A stretch of DNA of 36,669 bases from Thermoguttaceae bacterium (lineage in GTDB: Bacteria; Planctomycetota; Planctomycetia; Pirellulales; Thermoguttaceae). The position numbers were made by a program, and so were the translations under genes. The first letter of the stretch is position 1. Each line of letters opens with the position of its first letter. A model generated the notes under the pieces. It was not told the DNA's origin. It searched no databases and saw only the letters and a program-made list of their open reading frames with translations. The DNA is taken from NCBI GenBank assembly GCA_017550965.1, contig JAFZNK010000287.1, positions 1-36,669 of the forward strand. Direction: 5' to 3'. This document shows, one piece after another, positions 1 through 9,245 of the stretch.

Positions 1-1
1 A

Positions 2-562
2 GAAATAAGGGAAGGCTCTTTGAAAAATTTCGACGTGGTTCTTTTTCCGGGCGGAACGGGAAGCGGCGAGTCTAAAGCTCTTGGCGACGAAGGTTGGAAA
101 GAATTGCGTAAATTTTTGAACGACGGCGGCGGTTTCATTGGAACTTGCGCGGGCGCATATCTTGCGCTAGTAAACTTGTCGCGTGAAACGGGACGTTTAA
201 TCGACGCCGAACTTCAGGAAGGCGAATGGGAACGCGGCGAGGCTATTCTCGAAATTGAACTGACTGAGGAAGGGCGAAAGGTGTTAGAGGATTTCACCGG
301 AACTGTCAACGTGGCCTACCAAAACGGTCCCGTTTTTCATCCGGCAAACTACGAGGGCCTCAAGCCATATTCTGTATTGGCGTATTTTCGTACCGAAATA
401 GCGGAAAACGACGCGCCTAAAGGCGTTCAAGTTAATTCCCCCGCTATTGCTTACGGAGCTTATGGCAAGGGACGAGTGATCATTTGCAGTCCCCATCCGG
501 AATTGACCCCGGATCTTAATTGTCTCGTGCCGAAAATGACAAAATTTGCAGCGCAGAAATAG
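2..562 (+). CDS. BPL_N / class I glutamine amidotransferase-like protein (5' truncated by window edge)
   Basis: The reading frame is open to the left edge, so the true start lies outside the window. About 186 residues are visible, and a TTG at 20 is only an internal codon. The visible part starts at the FDVVLFPGGTGSG loop and continues to GGGFIGTCAGAYLA, where the Cys sits in the nucleophile-elbow position of class I amidotransferase folds. A late SPHPEL motif provides a His. This matches the biotin-protein-ligase N-terminal domain family (BPL_N), a GATase1-like fold often found as a stand-alone protein. No ligase domain follows, so it is unlikely to be a biotin ligase. The substrate is unknown. 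The gene converges on the PduS/RnfC-like gene and both end at the palindrome at 605-646. Confident on family, not on function. Confidence 0.75.
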   Translation, partial: EIREGSLKNFDVVLFPGGTGSGESKALGDEGWKELRKFLNDGGGFIGTCAGAYLALVNLSRETGRLIDAELQEGEWERGEAILEIELTEEGRKVLEDFTGTVNVAYQNGPVFHPANYEGLKPYSVLAYFRTEIAENDAPKGVQVNSPAIAYGAYGKGRVIICSPHPELTPDLNCLVPKMTKFAAQK

Positions 563-604
563 AAAAGTTATATCGACAGGTAGTTTTAGGAAAAAACCAC
601 GATT

Positions 605-646
605 GACAAAAGAGGCGTTGTTCACGTGAACAACGCCTCTTTTGTC
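605..646. terminator. Perfect 42-bp palindrome, bidirectional terminator
   Basis: Two 21-bp arms (605-625 and 626-646) are exact reverse complements with no spacer. The outer part of each arm ends in TTTTGTC, so the transcript from either strand gives a GC-containing stem followed by U residues. It lies between two convergent genes (stop at 562 on plus, stop at 674 on minus), as expected for a shared rho-independent terminator. Confidence 0.85.
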
Positions 647-673
647 GACTGCGGCAATAGAGAAAAGTTATTT

Positions 674-2005
674 TCAGGAAACGGCCGCAATCTTAACATA
701 CTCCGGGGAAACGTCGACGACCGTTCCATTAATCGACGCATGGATATCCGCGCCAAGAGCGACTTTGCCGTCAATTACCGGACGAACGGCGATCGCTTGT
801 CCTCTTGTAACGACGTCCCCTTTGTTCACAACAGGCGAACAAGGCGCGCCAATATGTTGACGAAGAGCAATATGAACTTCTTTAGGCTGATAGGGTTCCC
901 CGGAGAGCGGACCGTGATTAACAAAGCCGTCGAGCCCGATTCTTTTCATCAGACGTCCTGTCGGAGTTTTACGATACGGCATTAACAGGTCTGCCCGAGA
1001 AGGATCGAACGGGGGATTGACCCATCTTTTCTTTTCGGCGGCGAGGCGCGCCTTATTCTGATGATTGACGCCACGCGGATCAAGTCCCTCCGGACAGGAT
1101 GAGTAACTGCATAAATTACACTCGCAACAGAACTGGGTTCCCGCAACGTCTGCTTCGCGGTTGGCGTTGAAACCGAGGCTACGCATAGCGCGATGCGGCT
1201 CAATAGGATGCCCAAGCATATATCGCGGACAAAGTTCTGTGCAACGAGAACATTGATCGCACGCCGCGCGCCCGACGCGCATCGTCTTGTTCCAGTCCCA
1301 ACTTTTACGTTGAACGACGAAGTGATCCTCGGGAAGAACAATCAGACCGCCGGTCGTCTTTGTGACGGGCGCGTCTAAAGTCGGAACGAGTCGTCCCATC
1401 ATGGCTCCGCCGACGACATACGCAGGATTAGAAATCGTCGCGCCCCCGGCAAGTTCAAGACATTCGGCTAAACTAGTTCCAAGAGGAACGCAAACAGTGC
1501 ACGGATTTGCAACCGCGCCCGCGACAGAAACATATTTGTCGACAACGGGAGTCGTCCCCACGTTGGCGACGTTACGCGCCGTTTCCACATTCATCACTAC
1601 GGCGCCCACGGAAAGCGGAATCGCTCCCGGAGCAATAACGCGGCCAAGCGTCAAATAAACGAGAATAAATTCGTCGCCAGACGGATAGACGTCGGGAAGA
1701 GGAAAAATCCTCATATTGGGACGCAAGGCCTTATTCATCGCCTCGATAACTTTGGCATATTTAGCTTTGACGCCAACGACGGCCTCTTTGGCTCCTACTA
1801 AAGACATTGCGCGCGCCAATCCTTCGACAATCATAGGAGCGTCACGCAATATAAGTTCTTTGTCTTTATGCAACAACGGCTCGCATTCAGCCGCGTTTAA
1901 CACGACGGTATCCGCTTTTCCTGAAAGTTTAACATGAGTAGGAAACCCGGCTCCGCCGGCGCCAACCACTCCGGCTCGAGCAATATCTTCTTGCGTAACA
2001 GCCAT
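674..2005 (-). CDS. PduS/RnfC-like iron-sulfur flavoprotein (SLBB, two 4Fe-4S clusters)
   Basis: A 443-residue protein from the ATG at 2005. An ATG five codons upstream (2020) is possible, but it gives an odd MGCCN start and has no ribosome site. The N-terminus has the RnfC/NuoF-type nucleotide and FMN region (GVVGAGGAGFPTH). Two ferredoxin-like Cys sets follow, in the 2020 numbering: C254/C257/C260/C264 (CDQCSRCTELCP) and C298/C301/C304/C309. The C-terminus (KGDVVTRGQAIAV, then IHASINGTVVDV) resembles a barrel-sandwich hybrid domain. This order and length fit PduS, the cobalamin reductase of propanediol microcompartments, and its RnfC-like relatives, which pass electrons from NADH. No microcompartment shell gene or other rnf gene is visible here, so its partner is unknown. 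It is transcribed alone, convergent with the BPL_N gene. Confidence 0.8.
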   Translation of the reverse strand: MAVTQEDIARAGVVGAGGAGFPTHVKLSGKADTVVLNAAECEPLLHKDKELILRDAPMIVEGLARAMSLVGAKEAVVGVKAKYAKVIEAMNKALRPNMRIFPLPDVYPSGDEFILVYLTLGRVIAPGAIPLSVGAVVMNVETARNVANVGTTPVVDKYVSVAGAVANPCTVCVPLGTSLAECLELAGGATISNPAYVVGGAMMGRLVPTLDAPVTKTTGGLIVLPEDHFVVQRKSWDWNKTMRVGRAACDQCSRCTELCPRYMLGHPIEPHRAMRSLGFNANREADVAGTQFCCECNLCSYSSCPEGLDPRGVNHQNKARLAAEKKRWVNPPFDPSRADLLMPYRKTPTGRLMKRIGLDGFVNHGPLSGEPYQPKEVHIALRQHIGAPCSPVVNKGDVVTRGQAIAVRPVIDGKVALGADIHASINGTVVDVSPEYVKIAAVS

Positions 2006-2189
2006 ATTACAACATCCCATTAGCGACGATATTCGCGACGTATCACGGTCGGCGCAAAATCCTCCCGCCGTCCCTTACCGATTATAAAATACAGGAGCTT
2101 CTCCGTCAATCATTTGAACGTCTCTTTTTTAAAAACGACGTTCTCTTACGCCTTATAAATCGTGTAATCGATAAATCAAGCGCGGCGCC

Positions 2190-4631
2190 CTATTTTACAA
2201 TCATGCGCCAGCAACGATGAATTCTCTTGTTGCGAAAGTCTTCCGGAATCGTCCTGTTGGAAATCTCACGAAAATCGTACAAATCGGCGAGTCCTTCTTC
2301 GTCAAATTTGAATTTTCGAAAGTTGTTGGAAAAGTAGACGACTCCGCCAGACTTCATCCGAGTCGCCAAAAGCCGGAGCAATTCGACATGTCGTCGTTGT
2401 ACGTCCCAGTCGGATTCTGTAGATTTGCTATTTGAAAAAGTTGGGGGATCGCAAACGCACAGCTCAAAATCGGAGCGCGTAATTCCAAACGCGCGTTCGG
2501 GAAGCGCGCCTCGTTCAAACGTTTTTCCATCTCGTCGTTTGAAGTATTTCTTACTATTTCCGTTTTCTTTACGACGCTCATAATGAGCTCGTCGCTTAAT
2601 TGCGCCAACTTCCGAAGCGGTCTCTTCGATCGTCCGAACGTCGTCCGGATTATGGTCGGACGAGGGAGGAATCGCTTTTAAAAAACGTATCGCGTCCGAT
2701 TTAACGAATAAGTTTTCTGCAGGAAGTTCGGGCTTGTTTTCATTTTCGCGGCGTTCGGCGACGCGACGGCGATCGCGAACTGTAAGCTCGTTTTCTTCAA
2801 GATTTGCCAGTCCCCAATCCAAATAGGTTGGCGACAGGTCGACAGAGACGGTCGAACTTGCTCCCCCGTCGGCGGCGTAACAGGTAAAGGAACCGGAATA
2901 ACAGAAGAGGTTGAGAAATCTCTTGCCAAGAGCTTCGCGACGGACCATTTCCCTCGTTTGACGATGGTCCAAAAACAGACCTACGTCTAAATAGTCCGTC
3001 ATATTACACAGAAATGTCAATCCGCCCTCGTGAACACGAACGACTCGACCAGATTCCGCCATCTTCTCATATTGAGCTTCTCCGCGCTGACGAGATCTTC
3101 GTTTGACAAAAACATTTTCCAACGGGATTTGAACTGTTTCTGCGGCCTTTGCGATCATCTTATCGAGCCAAAGACGATGTTGCCCTACGTTTCTACCGTC
3201 CGGTCGTTCGTATTCGGCAATATGAAGCCATTTGCTCTCAAAAATATCAATAGCCAGCGGAACTTCCGGAAGATCTTTATCGTACAGACGATAACATGTG
3301 ATTCCGCGCGAAGGATAACGACGAAACCGTCTGACACGATTTGCAAGGCAACGCCCAAACTCCGTCGCTTGATAGTCGGCATAGTCGTCCAGCCCGGCAA
3401 AGACAGGCTCTTCAACTGACGGCAAGTTGGAAGAGGACGCGTAAAGAACGTCGCTTTCCGATCCTACAGTTTCCTTCATTTTCTTGGAAGGAGCGTCTTT
3501 CGGCGGCTTGGGGCCGATAAATTGGAAATAAACGCATTCGATACGACTATTGTAAAGCTTTCTCCGTCGTGTCGCTTCACGTCCAATCGTTTTTTCAAGA
3601 TCGAGCCAATTGGTAATAATGAAGTGGCTCCACGTTGGAAGTTTCGAAAGGACGGCTGGGATCGACTCATAGAGTGGACGTAGCGTTCCCAGATCGCCAA
3701 TACGATCTCCGTAGGGAGGATTGCAAATAACGCATCCGTACTCGCGGTTGTCTTCCAAATCATAGAAATCGCGCTGATAAAAGACGACGTCTTCATCAAC
3801 TCCGGCGGCGACGGCGTGTTGACGCGCAAATTTAAGCGCTTCGGCGTCGATATCCGAACCGTGAATCTTTTCTTTTAGCGGTGGAAGCGCCGCTGCCTGC
3901 GCCTCCTCGCGAGCTTCTTTCCAAACGTTTTCCGGAATAATTGGCCACCCTTGCGAAACAAACGTTCGTTTTAGTCCAGGCGCAATGTTTCGCCCGATCA
4001 TCGCCGCCTCGATCGGAATGGTTCCCGAAGCGCAAAAGGGATCGATTAAAGGTCGGCCCGGTTTCCACACGGAAAGCTGAACCAAAGCGCTCGCTAGAGT
4101 TTCTCGCAACGGAGCCGCGACATTCATCGTACGATACCCGCGTCGATGAAGCCCTCTCCCCGTAGAATCAAGAGTAATCGTCGCCCTGTCTTTTAGGAGG
4201 GAAATCTCCACTGTGTAGAGAGGTCCCGTTTCCAAAAGCGTCGAAACGCCCCAAACGCGCGATAATCGATCTACAATCGCTTTTTTGACAGTACGTTGAA
4301 GAGCGGGAACGCTCGTGATTGTCGAACGAACGGAACGACCTTCAACAAGAAATCGAGCGTCCTTTGGCGCAAAAGACTCCCATTCGATCGCGCGCACGGC
4401 GTCAAAAATGACGTCAAAGTCGTTTGAAACGTCAAATTCTGCAAGAACAACAAGAACTTTTCCAGCCGTTCTTAGCCATAAATTGGCTTTCACAAGATCG
4501 GAAAAACCGCCTTCAAAATAAGTGCGTCCCACGCCGACAGCTGAATTACGCGGAGCGTAACCCAGCCCTTTGAGTTCGTTAGACACAACAGATTCCAAGC
4601 CTGTCGTTGACGTCGCCACCAATTGAAGCAT
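2190..4631 (-). CDS. rlmL: Bifunctional 23S rRNA methyltransferase RlmKL
   Basis: An 813-residue SAM-dependent enzyme that makes m2G2445 and m7G2069 in 23S rRNA (E. coli numbering). The ATG at 4631 was chosen because GGAAAG precedes it at good spacing and the protein then begins MLQLVATSTTGLE, as in the family; a longer open frame reaches 4682. An N-terminal THUMP region is followed by the RlmL methyltransferase with DPFCASG (about 197-203) and the catalytic NPPY motif (about 304-307). The RlmK half carries the FLNLFCYSGSFT SAM loop and DPPTFSNSK. It is longer than the E. coli enzyme (702 aa, from memory). Much of the excess is a charged insertion of about 60 residues between the SAM site and DPPT in the RlmK half. 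It lies 92 bp downstream of fhs, behind a terminator-like hairpin. Confidence 0.93.
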   Translation of the reverse strand: MLQLVATSTTGLESVVSNELKGLGYAPRNSAVGVGRTYFEGGFSDLVKANLWLRTAGKVLVVLAEFDVSNDFDVIFDAVRAIEWESFAPKDARFLVEGRSVRSTITSVPALQRTVKKAIVDRLSRVWGVSTLLETGPLYTVEISLLKDRATITLDSTGRGLHRRGYRTMNVAAPLRETLASALVQLSVWKPGRPLIDPFCASGTIPIEAAMIGRNIAPGLKRTFVSQGWPIIPENVWKEAREEAQAAALPPLKEKIHGSDIDAEALKFARQHAVAAGVDEDVVFYQRDFYDLEDNREYGCVICNPPYGDRIGDLGTLRPLYESIPAVLSKLPTWSHFIITNWLDLEKTIGREATRRRKLYNSRIECVYFQFIGPKPPKDAPSKKMKETVGSESDVLYASSSNLPSVEEPVFAGLDDYADYQATEFGRCLANRVRRFRRYPSRGITCYRLYDKDLPEVPLAIDIFESKWLHIAEYERPDGRNVGQHRLWLDKMIAKAAETVQIPLENVFVKRRSRQRGEAQYEKMAESGRVVRVHEGGLTFLCNMTDYLDVGLFLDHRQTREMVRREALGKRFLNLFCYSGSFTCYAADGGASSTVSVDLSPTYLDWGLANLEENELTVRDRRRVAERRENENKPELPAENLFVKSDAIRFLKAIPPSSDHNPDDVRTIEETASEVGAIKRRAHYERRKENGNSKKYFKRRDGKTFERGALPERAFGITRSDFELCVCDPPTFSNSKSTESDWDVQRRHVELLRLLATRMKSGGVVYFSNNFRKFKFDEEGLADLYDFREISNRTIPEDFRNKRIHRCWRMIVK

Positions 4632-4654
4632 AGCGTTCTTTCCGTTCCTATAAG

Positions 4655-4692
4655 AAAACAACGCGTGTCGACAAATCCACACGCGTCGTTGG
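4655..4692 (-). terminator. Terminator-like hairpin after fhs
   Basis: On the minus strand, ACGCGTGT and ACACGCG arms form a stem that extends with a small bulge through CAACG/TTG. It is followed by TTTTCTT. It sits between the fhs stop (4724) and the rlmKL start (4631). Confidence 0.5.
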
Positions 4693-4723
4693 TAAAGAAA
4701 AGTAAACGTCAGCCAATCTTAAA

Positions 4724-6412
4724 TTAGAAGAGGCCGACGGTATCGCCGTTTTCATTAATATCGATTGACTCGGCGACTGGAACTTTCGGCAAACCAGGAG
4801 CGGCAATGATTTCGCCGGTCCTGGCGACAACGAAACCGGCGCCGGCGCTCCAGCGAAGTTCGCGAACGTTTAGTTCAAAGCCTTCCGGGGCGCCAAGAAG
4901 CTTGGGATCGGCAGAGAATGAATATTGAGTTTTAGCAATACATACCGGCAAATTGTCGCAACCTTGAGCGACAATATCTGCTAATTGTCTCTCCGCTTGT
5001 TTTGTATAGGAAACAAAGCCCGCATGATAAATCTCTTTCGCGACTTTTTCAATCTTATCCTTAATTGGCAGATCGTCGGCGTAAATCGGCGCAAACTTGC
5101 TTTCTTGATTTTCGTCGATTGTTTCGAGAACTGTTTTTGCAAGTTCGACCGCCCCTTTTCCTCCTTCGGCCCAATGCGTGCCGGCTGCGCATTTGACGCC
5201 AAGTTTCGCGCAAGCGTTTTGAATAGCGGCAAGTTCTTCGTCAGAGTCGCCTTCAAATTGATTGAGCGCCACTACGACCGAAAGACCGAATTTCTTAACG
5301 TTGGCAATGTGACGTTCCAGATTAACAAGACCGCGAATGACAGCGTCAACGTTAGGCGTCCCCAAATCGGCCTTAGCTACGCCTCCATGATATTTTAACG
5401 CGCGTACGGTTGCCACAACGACAGAAAGCGCAGGTTTAAATCCAGCTTTGCGGGATTTGATATCGAAGAATTTTTCGGCTCCAAGATCGGCGCCGAATCC
5501 GGCTTCCGTAACGACATAATCCGCAAATTTGAGAGCTGTTTTAGTCGCGACGATACTATTGCATCCATGCGCAATATTGGCGAAAGGACCGCCATGAACA
5601 AACGCCGGACTTCCTTCAAGAGTTTGAACGAGATTCGGATTGATCGCTTGCTTAAGCAAGACAGTCATCGCGCCTTGCGCCTTAAGATCGGCGGCGGTAA
5701 CCGGCTTGCCGTCGACGTCATATCCAACAACGATTTTGCCAAGACGTTCGCGAAGATCAAAAAGATCGTCGCTTAAGCACAGAATCGCCATAATTTCGGA
5801 GGCGGCGGTAATAATGAAGAAGCTCTCTCGCGGCACCGAATTGGCAGTTCCTCCTAAACCTAAAACGATCGAACGCAAAGCGCGTTCGTTCACGTCGAGA
5901 GCGCGGCCCCAAACAATCCGTCGTGGATCCAATCTAAGAGGATTGCCCTGATGAAGGGAGTTGTCTACCATCGCGGCGAGGAGATTATGAGCCGCCGTAA
6001 TAGCGTGGAAGTCTCCCGTAAAGTGTAGATTAATATCTTCCATCGGGACTACTTGGGCGTAACCGCCGCCAGCAGCGCCGCCCTTGACGCCAAAACAAGG
6101 CCCAAGAGACGGTTCGCGAAGACAAAGACACGCGTTTTTATTGAGGATATTAAGCGCGTCGCAAAGACCGATGCTAACGGTAGTTTTTCCTTCGCCGGCC
6201 GGAGTCGGATTGATCGCGGTAACGAGAATCAACTTAGCGTCTTTCCTTTGTGGAATATCCTTAAGGCTCGTCAGGGAAACTTTCGCCTTGTACTTGCCAT
6301 AAGTTTCAAGCGCGTCTTCGGGGACGCCAAGTTTGGAAGCAATTGTCGTAATCGGACGCAATTGAGCGTTACGAGCGATTTCAATGTCAGAAGGTATTGA
6401 TCTAGCAGCCAT
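4724..6412 (-). CDS. fhs: Formate-tetrahydrofolate ligase
   Basis: A 562-residue enzyme that joins formate to tetrahydrofolate using ATP, giving 10-formyl-THF in the folate one-carbon branch. The P-loop TPAGEGKT is at about residues 70-77, and the family-typical [11 protein letters not shown] and [14 protein letters not shown] blocks follow. Length matches the usual 555-560 residues. The ATG at 6412 begins [13 protein letters not shown], like other Fhs proteins, while the open frame runs up to 6499. The ribosome site is weak (GAG a few bases upstream). It follows the GT39 gene on the same strand after a 177-bp gap with its own promoter-like sequence. In anaerobes Fhs serves formate assimilation, purine synthesis or acetogenesis. 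No other Wood-Ljungdahl gene is present here, so its direction is open. Confidence 0.97.
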   Translation of the reverse strand: MAARSIPSDIEIARNAQLRPITTIASKLGVPEDALETYGKYKAKVSLTSLKDIPQRKDAKLILVTAINPTPAGEGKTTVSIGLCDALNILNKNACLCLREPSLGPCFGVKGGAAGGGYAQVVPMEDINLHFTGDFHAITAAHNLLAAMVDNSLHQGNPLRLDPRRIVWGRALDVNERALRSIVLGLGGTANSVPRESFFIITAASEIMAILCLSDDLFDLRERLGKIVVGYDVDGKPVTAADLKAQGAMTVLLKQAINPNLVQTLEGSPAFVHGGPFANIAHGCNSIVATKTALKFADYVVTEAGFGADLGAEKFFDIKSRKAGFKPALSVVVATVRALKYHGGVAKADLGTPNVDAVIRGLVNLERHIANVKKFGLSVVVALNQFEGDSDEELAAIQNACAKLGVKCAAGTHWAEGGKGAVELAKTVLETIDENQESKFAPIYADDLPIKDKIEKVAKEIYHAGFVSYTKQAERQLADIVAQGCDNLPVCIAKTQYSFSADPKLLGAPEGFELNVRELRWSAGAGFVVARTGEIIAAPGLPKVPVAESIDINENGDTVGLF

Positions 6413-6524
6413 TTTATCTCGATAAGACGTCTCACGGCGACTATTCGCGCCGCCTAAGCGAAATGAAAAACAAAAGCCCGAGGATCTGATAAACGACACA
6501 AATCAAGGGGCTCCAACGTCCAAT

Positions 6525-6552
6525 ATTCTAATAGAATTTGAGCATTTAACAA
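6525..6552 (-). promoter_or_regulatory. Candidate sigma-70 promoter for fhs
   Basis: Minus-strand TTGTTA (6552-6547) and TAGAAT (6530-6525) are separated by 16 bp, about 110 bp upstream of the fhs ATG. The match is moderate and based on sequence only. Confidence 0.4.
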
Positions 6553-6589
6553 TAGGCGTTCGCCCGTAACAAACGACCAAACGAGCTTG

Positions 6590-9094
6590 TCAATTGTCGA
6601 TGGGGGAACATACACTAAAAATCATAACGTCGTTTGAATCGCCGTCCTGCAACTCCGGAGCTTTATAGGGAACGATAACGTCGGCTTTCAGCAACAAAGT
6701 GAAGAGATTCTCGTCGATTTCAGGATTATTGAATCCGTAGTTACCCGGACTTCTAAATCGAGACAATTCGGAAAAATCAACCAAGATAAATTCTATTCCC
6801 GCTTTACGAAGATTAGCGCATAACTTATGCGGGTCAGTAACGTCGACAATCTGGCCTTTGTCGTTTTTTTTGACGAAACCGTCAAGCAGAGGAATTAAGG
6901 GAGAGTCGTTCCAACACGTCGAATAGAGAATTGGGACTCGGTACATAAACGCCTTGGCTTCCCCGATAAGAAGTAACTTTTTCAGCGACGTATCGGAAGA
7001 AACCGAAGTCTCAAACAACTCCGGATGCTCATTAAAGTAAATAGACTCTTTGGTAAATCGGAAAGGGTCGCGCTCAAGCGCTCGAAGGGGCGCCATTCTG
7101 CCTTGTCCCAACATATCGATCATAAGACCGGAATAAAGAAGACATGTTAGCGTCGCTACAAACACAGTAGCCTTAACGACTCGTGACGGAAACGTCAATC
7201 CGGCTGCAATGAGACTTCCGACAAACGTCGCCACAAGAGGAAGGACGGGAAGTAAAAAACGTGCGAGTCGGTGGGTTGTAAAAAACCAACAGCCCCAAAA
7301 CAGGAGAACCAGAACCCAAACGCATATCAGTAACTTTTCTGTTCCAAGTTTATTTTTCGAAAAAGAACTTCTGAGAACAACGCCAAGCGCGACGACTCCT
7401 AAAACGCCATAAAACAGGAAAAACGGAGAGGAAAACCCGTCTTTCCACAACGAAACGCTTAGCGCCGTTCCCATCGCTTTTATGCCAAACGACGAGGAAG
7501 AGTGAGCGTTCTTCCAACGAACGTTTATATCGTTATTCCAAGTTCCACTCTTATCCCCAAATAAGCTATAAGCAAGCGGATACGTCGGATTTCCAGCGGC
7601 AATCGCATTACGAAGGTACCAACCTCCAGAAACAAGCAGGACGGTCAAAACGAAAACGACGGCGATAAGCGCAAGGTTTCTTCTTCGACCACGCCTTAAC
7701 GTCTGTTTAAAACTCCGCAACTGTTCCTGAGTGTTTTCCGGATTGCGCGCGTCTCCGACATTTGCAATAACACGGTCGTTTTGCGAATCCCGCGTCCGAT
7801 TCTCCCCAAAAAGAAACTTATACCTCTGGGGAAAGCGCTCAATCAGGAACTCTAGAACGCAAGCTGGAATAACTACAAAAACAACGCCCGTATATTTGAT
7901 TCCCATTGCAAAACCGGCGAAAAAACCGAGCAAAACCGCATGTGAAATTGTATCAAACGTCGTCGACGTTCCATTTTGCGCATGAGAGAGGTTTTGCGCT
8001 CTAACGAAAAGAAGATAAAGCGTAGCAAACAGCGTAAAACACAATACTCCGTCGTTCAAACCGCTAACAAAGACCTCGAAAACGCCGGGAAAAGAAAGAA
8101 AGACTATAGCCGCCCACATACTTCCGGCTCCGCTTCGAAAAAAACGCAACCCAAAAGCAAGTAAAGCCAACGCAGTTAGAAAAACAAAACTCGTCAGAAT
8201 AGTCTTTCCAATAAGGGATCCTATTCGTAAGACGTCGTCCTGGCCAAAGCCAAGGTTTTGCGCCATATTAAATCCGGCAACATAAAACGTTTCCACGCCA
8301 AGGGGCATATTCGAGTAGACGTTATTGGGAGAAAAGACGATTCTCCCTGTTTCAAATATCTCTCTTGCGCTCTGAACGTGGTATTCGACGGCGTCGTATT
8401 CGAAAATCGGCTGAGTCGCTGAAAAAGCGTAAAACGAAGAAAAAAGAGCGAAAAGAATCAGTTGAACGCACAGATAAAACTTATCCGTGGGAGTTTGCGC
8501 TGCAGATGAAAAAAAACGTTTGACGTCGGTCCATGAAGAAAATCTAAAGACGGGGACGTTCGACATATTTTTACGACTTTTCTCTCCTTTGCAAAAAAAG
8601 AAAGAAAACAAAGCAAATGCGATAAAAATACCAACAGAGCATTGAAACGTTGGAACACGCGCATGTCCAATCAATCCCAACCAGAGAAAAATACAAGAAC
8701 GAAGCGTTAAACCAAGGCCAGTAGCAAATATCGCAGTTTCAAGGCAATTCGATTTAAACGTTGATTTAATTAGAGGCGAAAAAAACAACCCAAGGAACGT
8801 CGATGAAACGACGAACAAAAGTCCGAAAGCGAAAGCGATAAACCGCTCGCCAGTAAAGGGCGCGCGCGGCAAATCGACGCCAAACCATATTTCGTTGATA
8901 AACTCAGAGTTAATAGTTGGCTCTAAAAGAAGCGCCCAACGCGGCGCGGAAGAATTAGGAAGAGGGAAGGCAAAAAAAACGGATAAACAAAGAACTACCA
9001 ATACGAGCAAGCCGATCCCCAACAGAGGTCTACACGCTTTTTGTCCGACAGTTTCCGAACGACGAATAGCACGATTGGGATCAAACTTAGACAT
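6590..9094 (-). CDS. GT39 / ArnT-like polyprenyl-phosphate-sugar glycosyltransferase membrane protein
   Basis: An 834-residue polytopic membrane protein with many hydrophobic helices from about residue 25 to 670, then a soluble C-terminal domain of about 160 residues. The first helix is followed by a long N-terminal membrane section. The periplasmic-loop motif YDAVEYH (about 233-239) is an acidic motif in the position used by PMT/ArnT-type (GT39/GT-C) enzymes, which take a sugar from a lipid-phosphate donor and place it on protein or lipid outside the membrane. The acceptor cannot be read from the sequence. The start ATG at 9094 has GGAG upstream at rather long spacing. The gene is divergent from the thioredoxin-like gene and upstream of fhs. 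Confidence 0.7.
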   Translation of the reverse strand: MSKFDPNRAIRRSETVGQKACRPLLGIGLLVLVVLCLSVFFAFPLPNSSAPRWALLLEPTINSEFINEIWFGVDLPRAPFTGERFIAFAFGLLFVVSSTFLGLFFSPLIKSTFKSNCLETAIFATGLGLTLRSCIFLWLGLIGHARVPTFQCSVGIFIAFALFSFFFCKGEKSRKNMSNVPVFRFSSWTDVKRFFSSAAQTPTDKFYLCVQLILFALFSSFYAFSATQPIFEYDAVEYHVQSAREIFETGRIVFSPNNVYSNMPLGVETFYVAGFNMAQNLGFGQDDVLRIGSLIGKTILTSFVFLTALALLAFGLRFFRSGAGSMWAAIVFLSFPGVFEVFVSGLNDGVLCFTLFATLYLLFVRAQNLSHAQNGTSTTFDTISHAVLLGFFAGFAMGIKYTGVVFVVIPACVLEFLIERFPQRYKFLFGENRTRDSQNDRVIANVGDARNPENTQEQLRSFKQTLRRGRRRNLALIAVVFVLTVLLVSGGWYLRNAIAAGNPTYPLAYSLFGDKSGTWNNDINVRWKNAHSSSSFGIKAMGTALSVSLWKDGFSSPFFLFYGVLGVVALGVVLRSSFSKNKLGTEKLLICVWVLVLLFWGCWFFTTHRLARFLLPVLPLVATFVGSLIAAGLTFPSRVVKATVFVATLTCLLYSGLMIDMLGQGRMAPLRALERDPFRFTKESIYFNEHPELFETSVSSDTSLKKLLLIGEAKAFMYRVPILYSTCWNDSPLIPLLDGFVKKNDKGQIVDVTDPHKLCANLRKAGIEFILVDFSELSRFRSPGNYGFNNPEIDENLFTLLLKADVIVPYKAPELQDGDSNDVMIFSVCSPIDN

Positions 9095-9142
9095 GTGGGA
9101 TCATTCTCCAAATTGCGTCAGAGGAAAATTTCTCTCAAACGC

Positions 9143-9171
9143 TTGAAAACGCTTTCTATTTTCCGTATGAT
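9143..9171 (+). promoter_or_regulatory. Sigma-70-like promoter of the thioredoxin-like gene
   Basis: TTGAAA (9143-9148) and TATGAT (9166-9171) are spaced by 17 bp, 75 bp upstream of the start codon at 9246. Confidence 0.6.
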
Positions 9172-9245
9172 ACTGCAAACAGACTAATTGTACAGACCTT
9201 AGAGCTCGTTCTGTATTAGTCGTTCAATGGAAAAAACAAAGGTAT

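Noticed and set aside
284..985. Two open frames that start divergently with the same MNNASFV peptide
   Set aside because: The shared start is produced by the perfect palindrome at 605-646. Their bodies are antisense shadows of the BPL_N and PduS-like genes.
6413..6589. A tetrahydrofolate riboswitch upstream of fhs
   Set aside because: Only one small GGC/GCC hairpin is visible, with no match to the known THF riboswitch cores I can recall.
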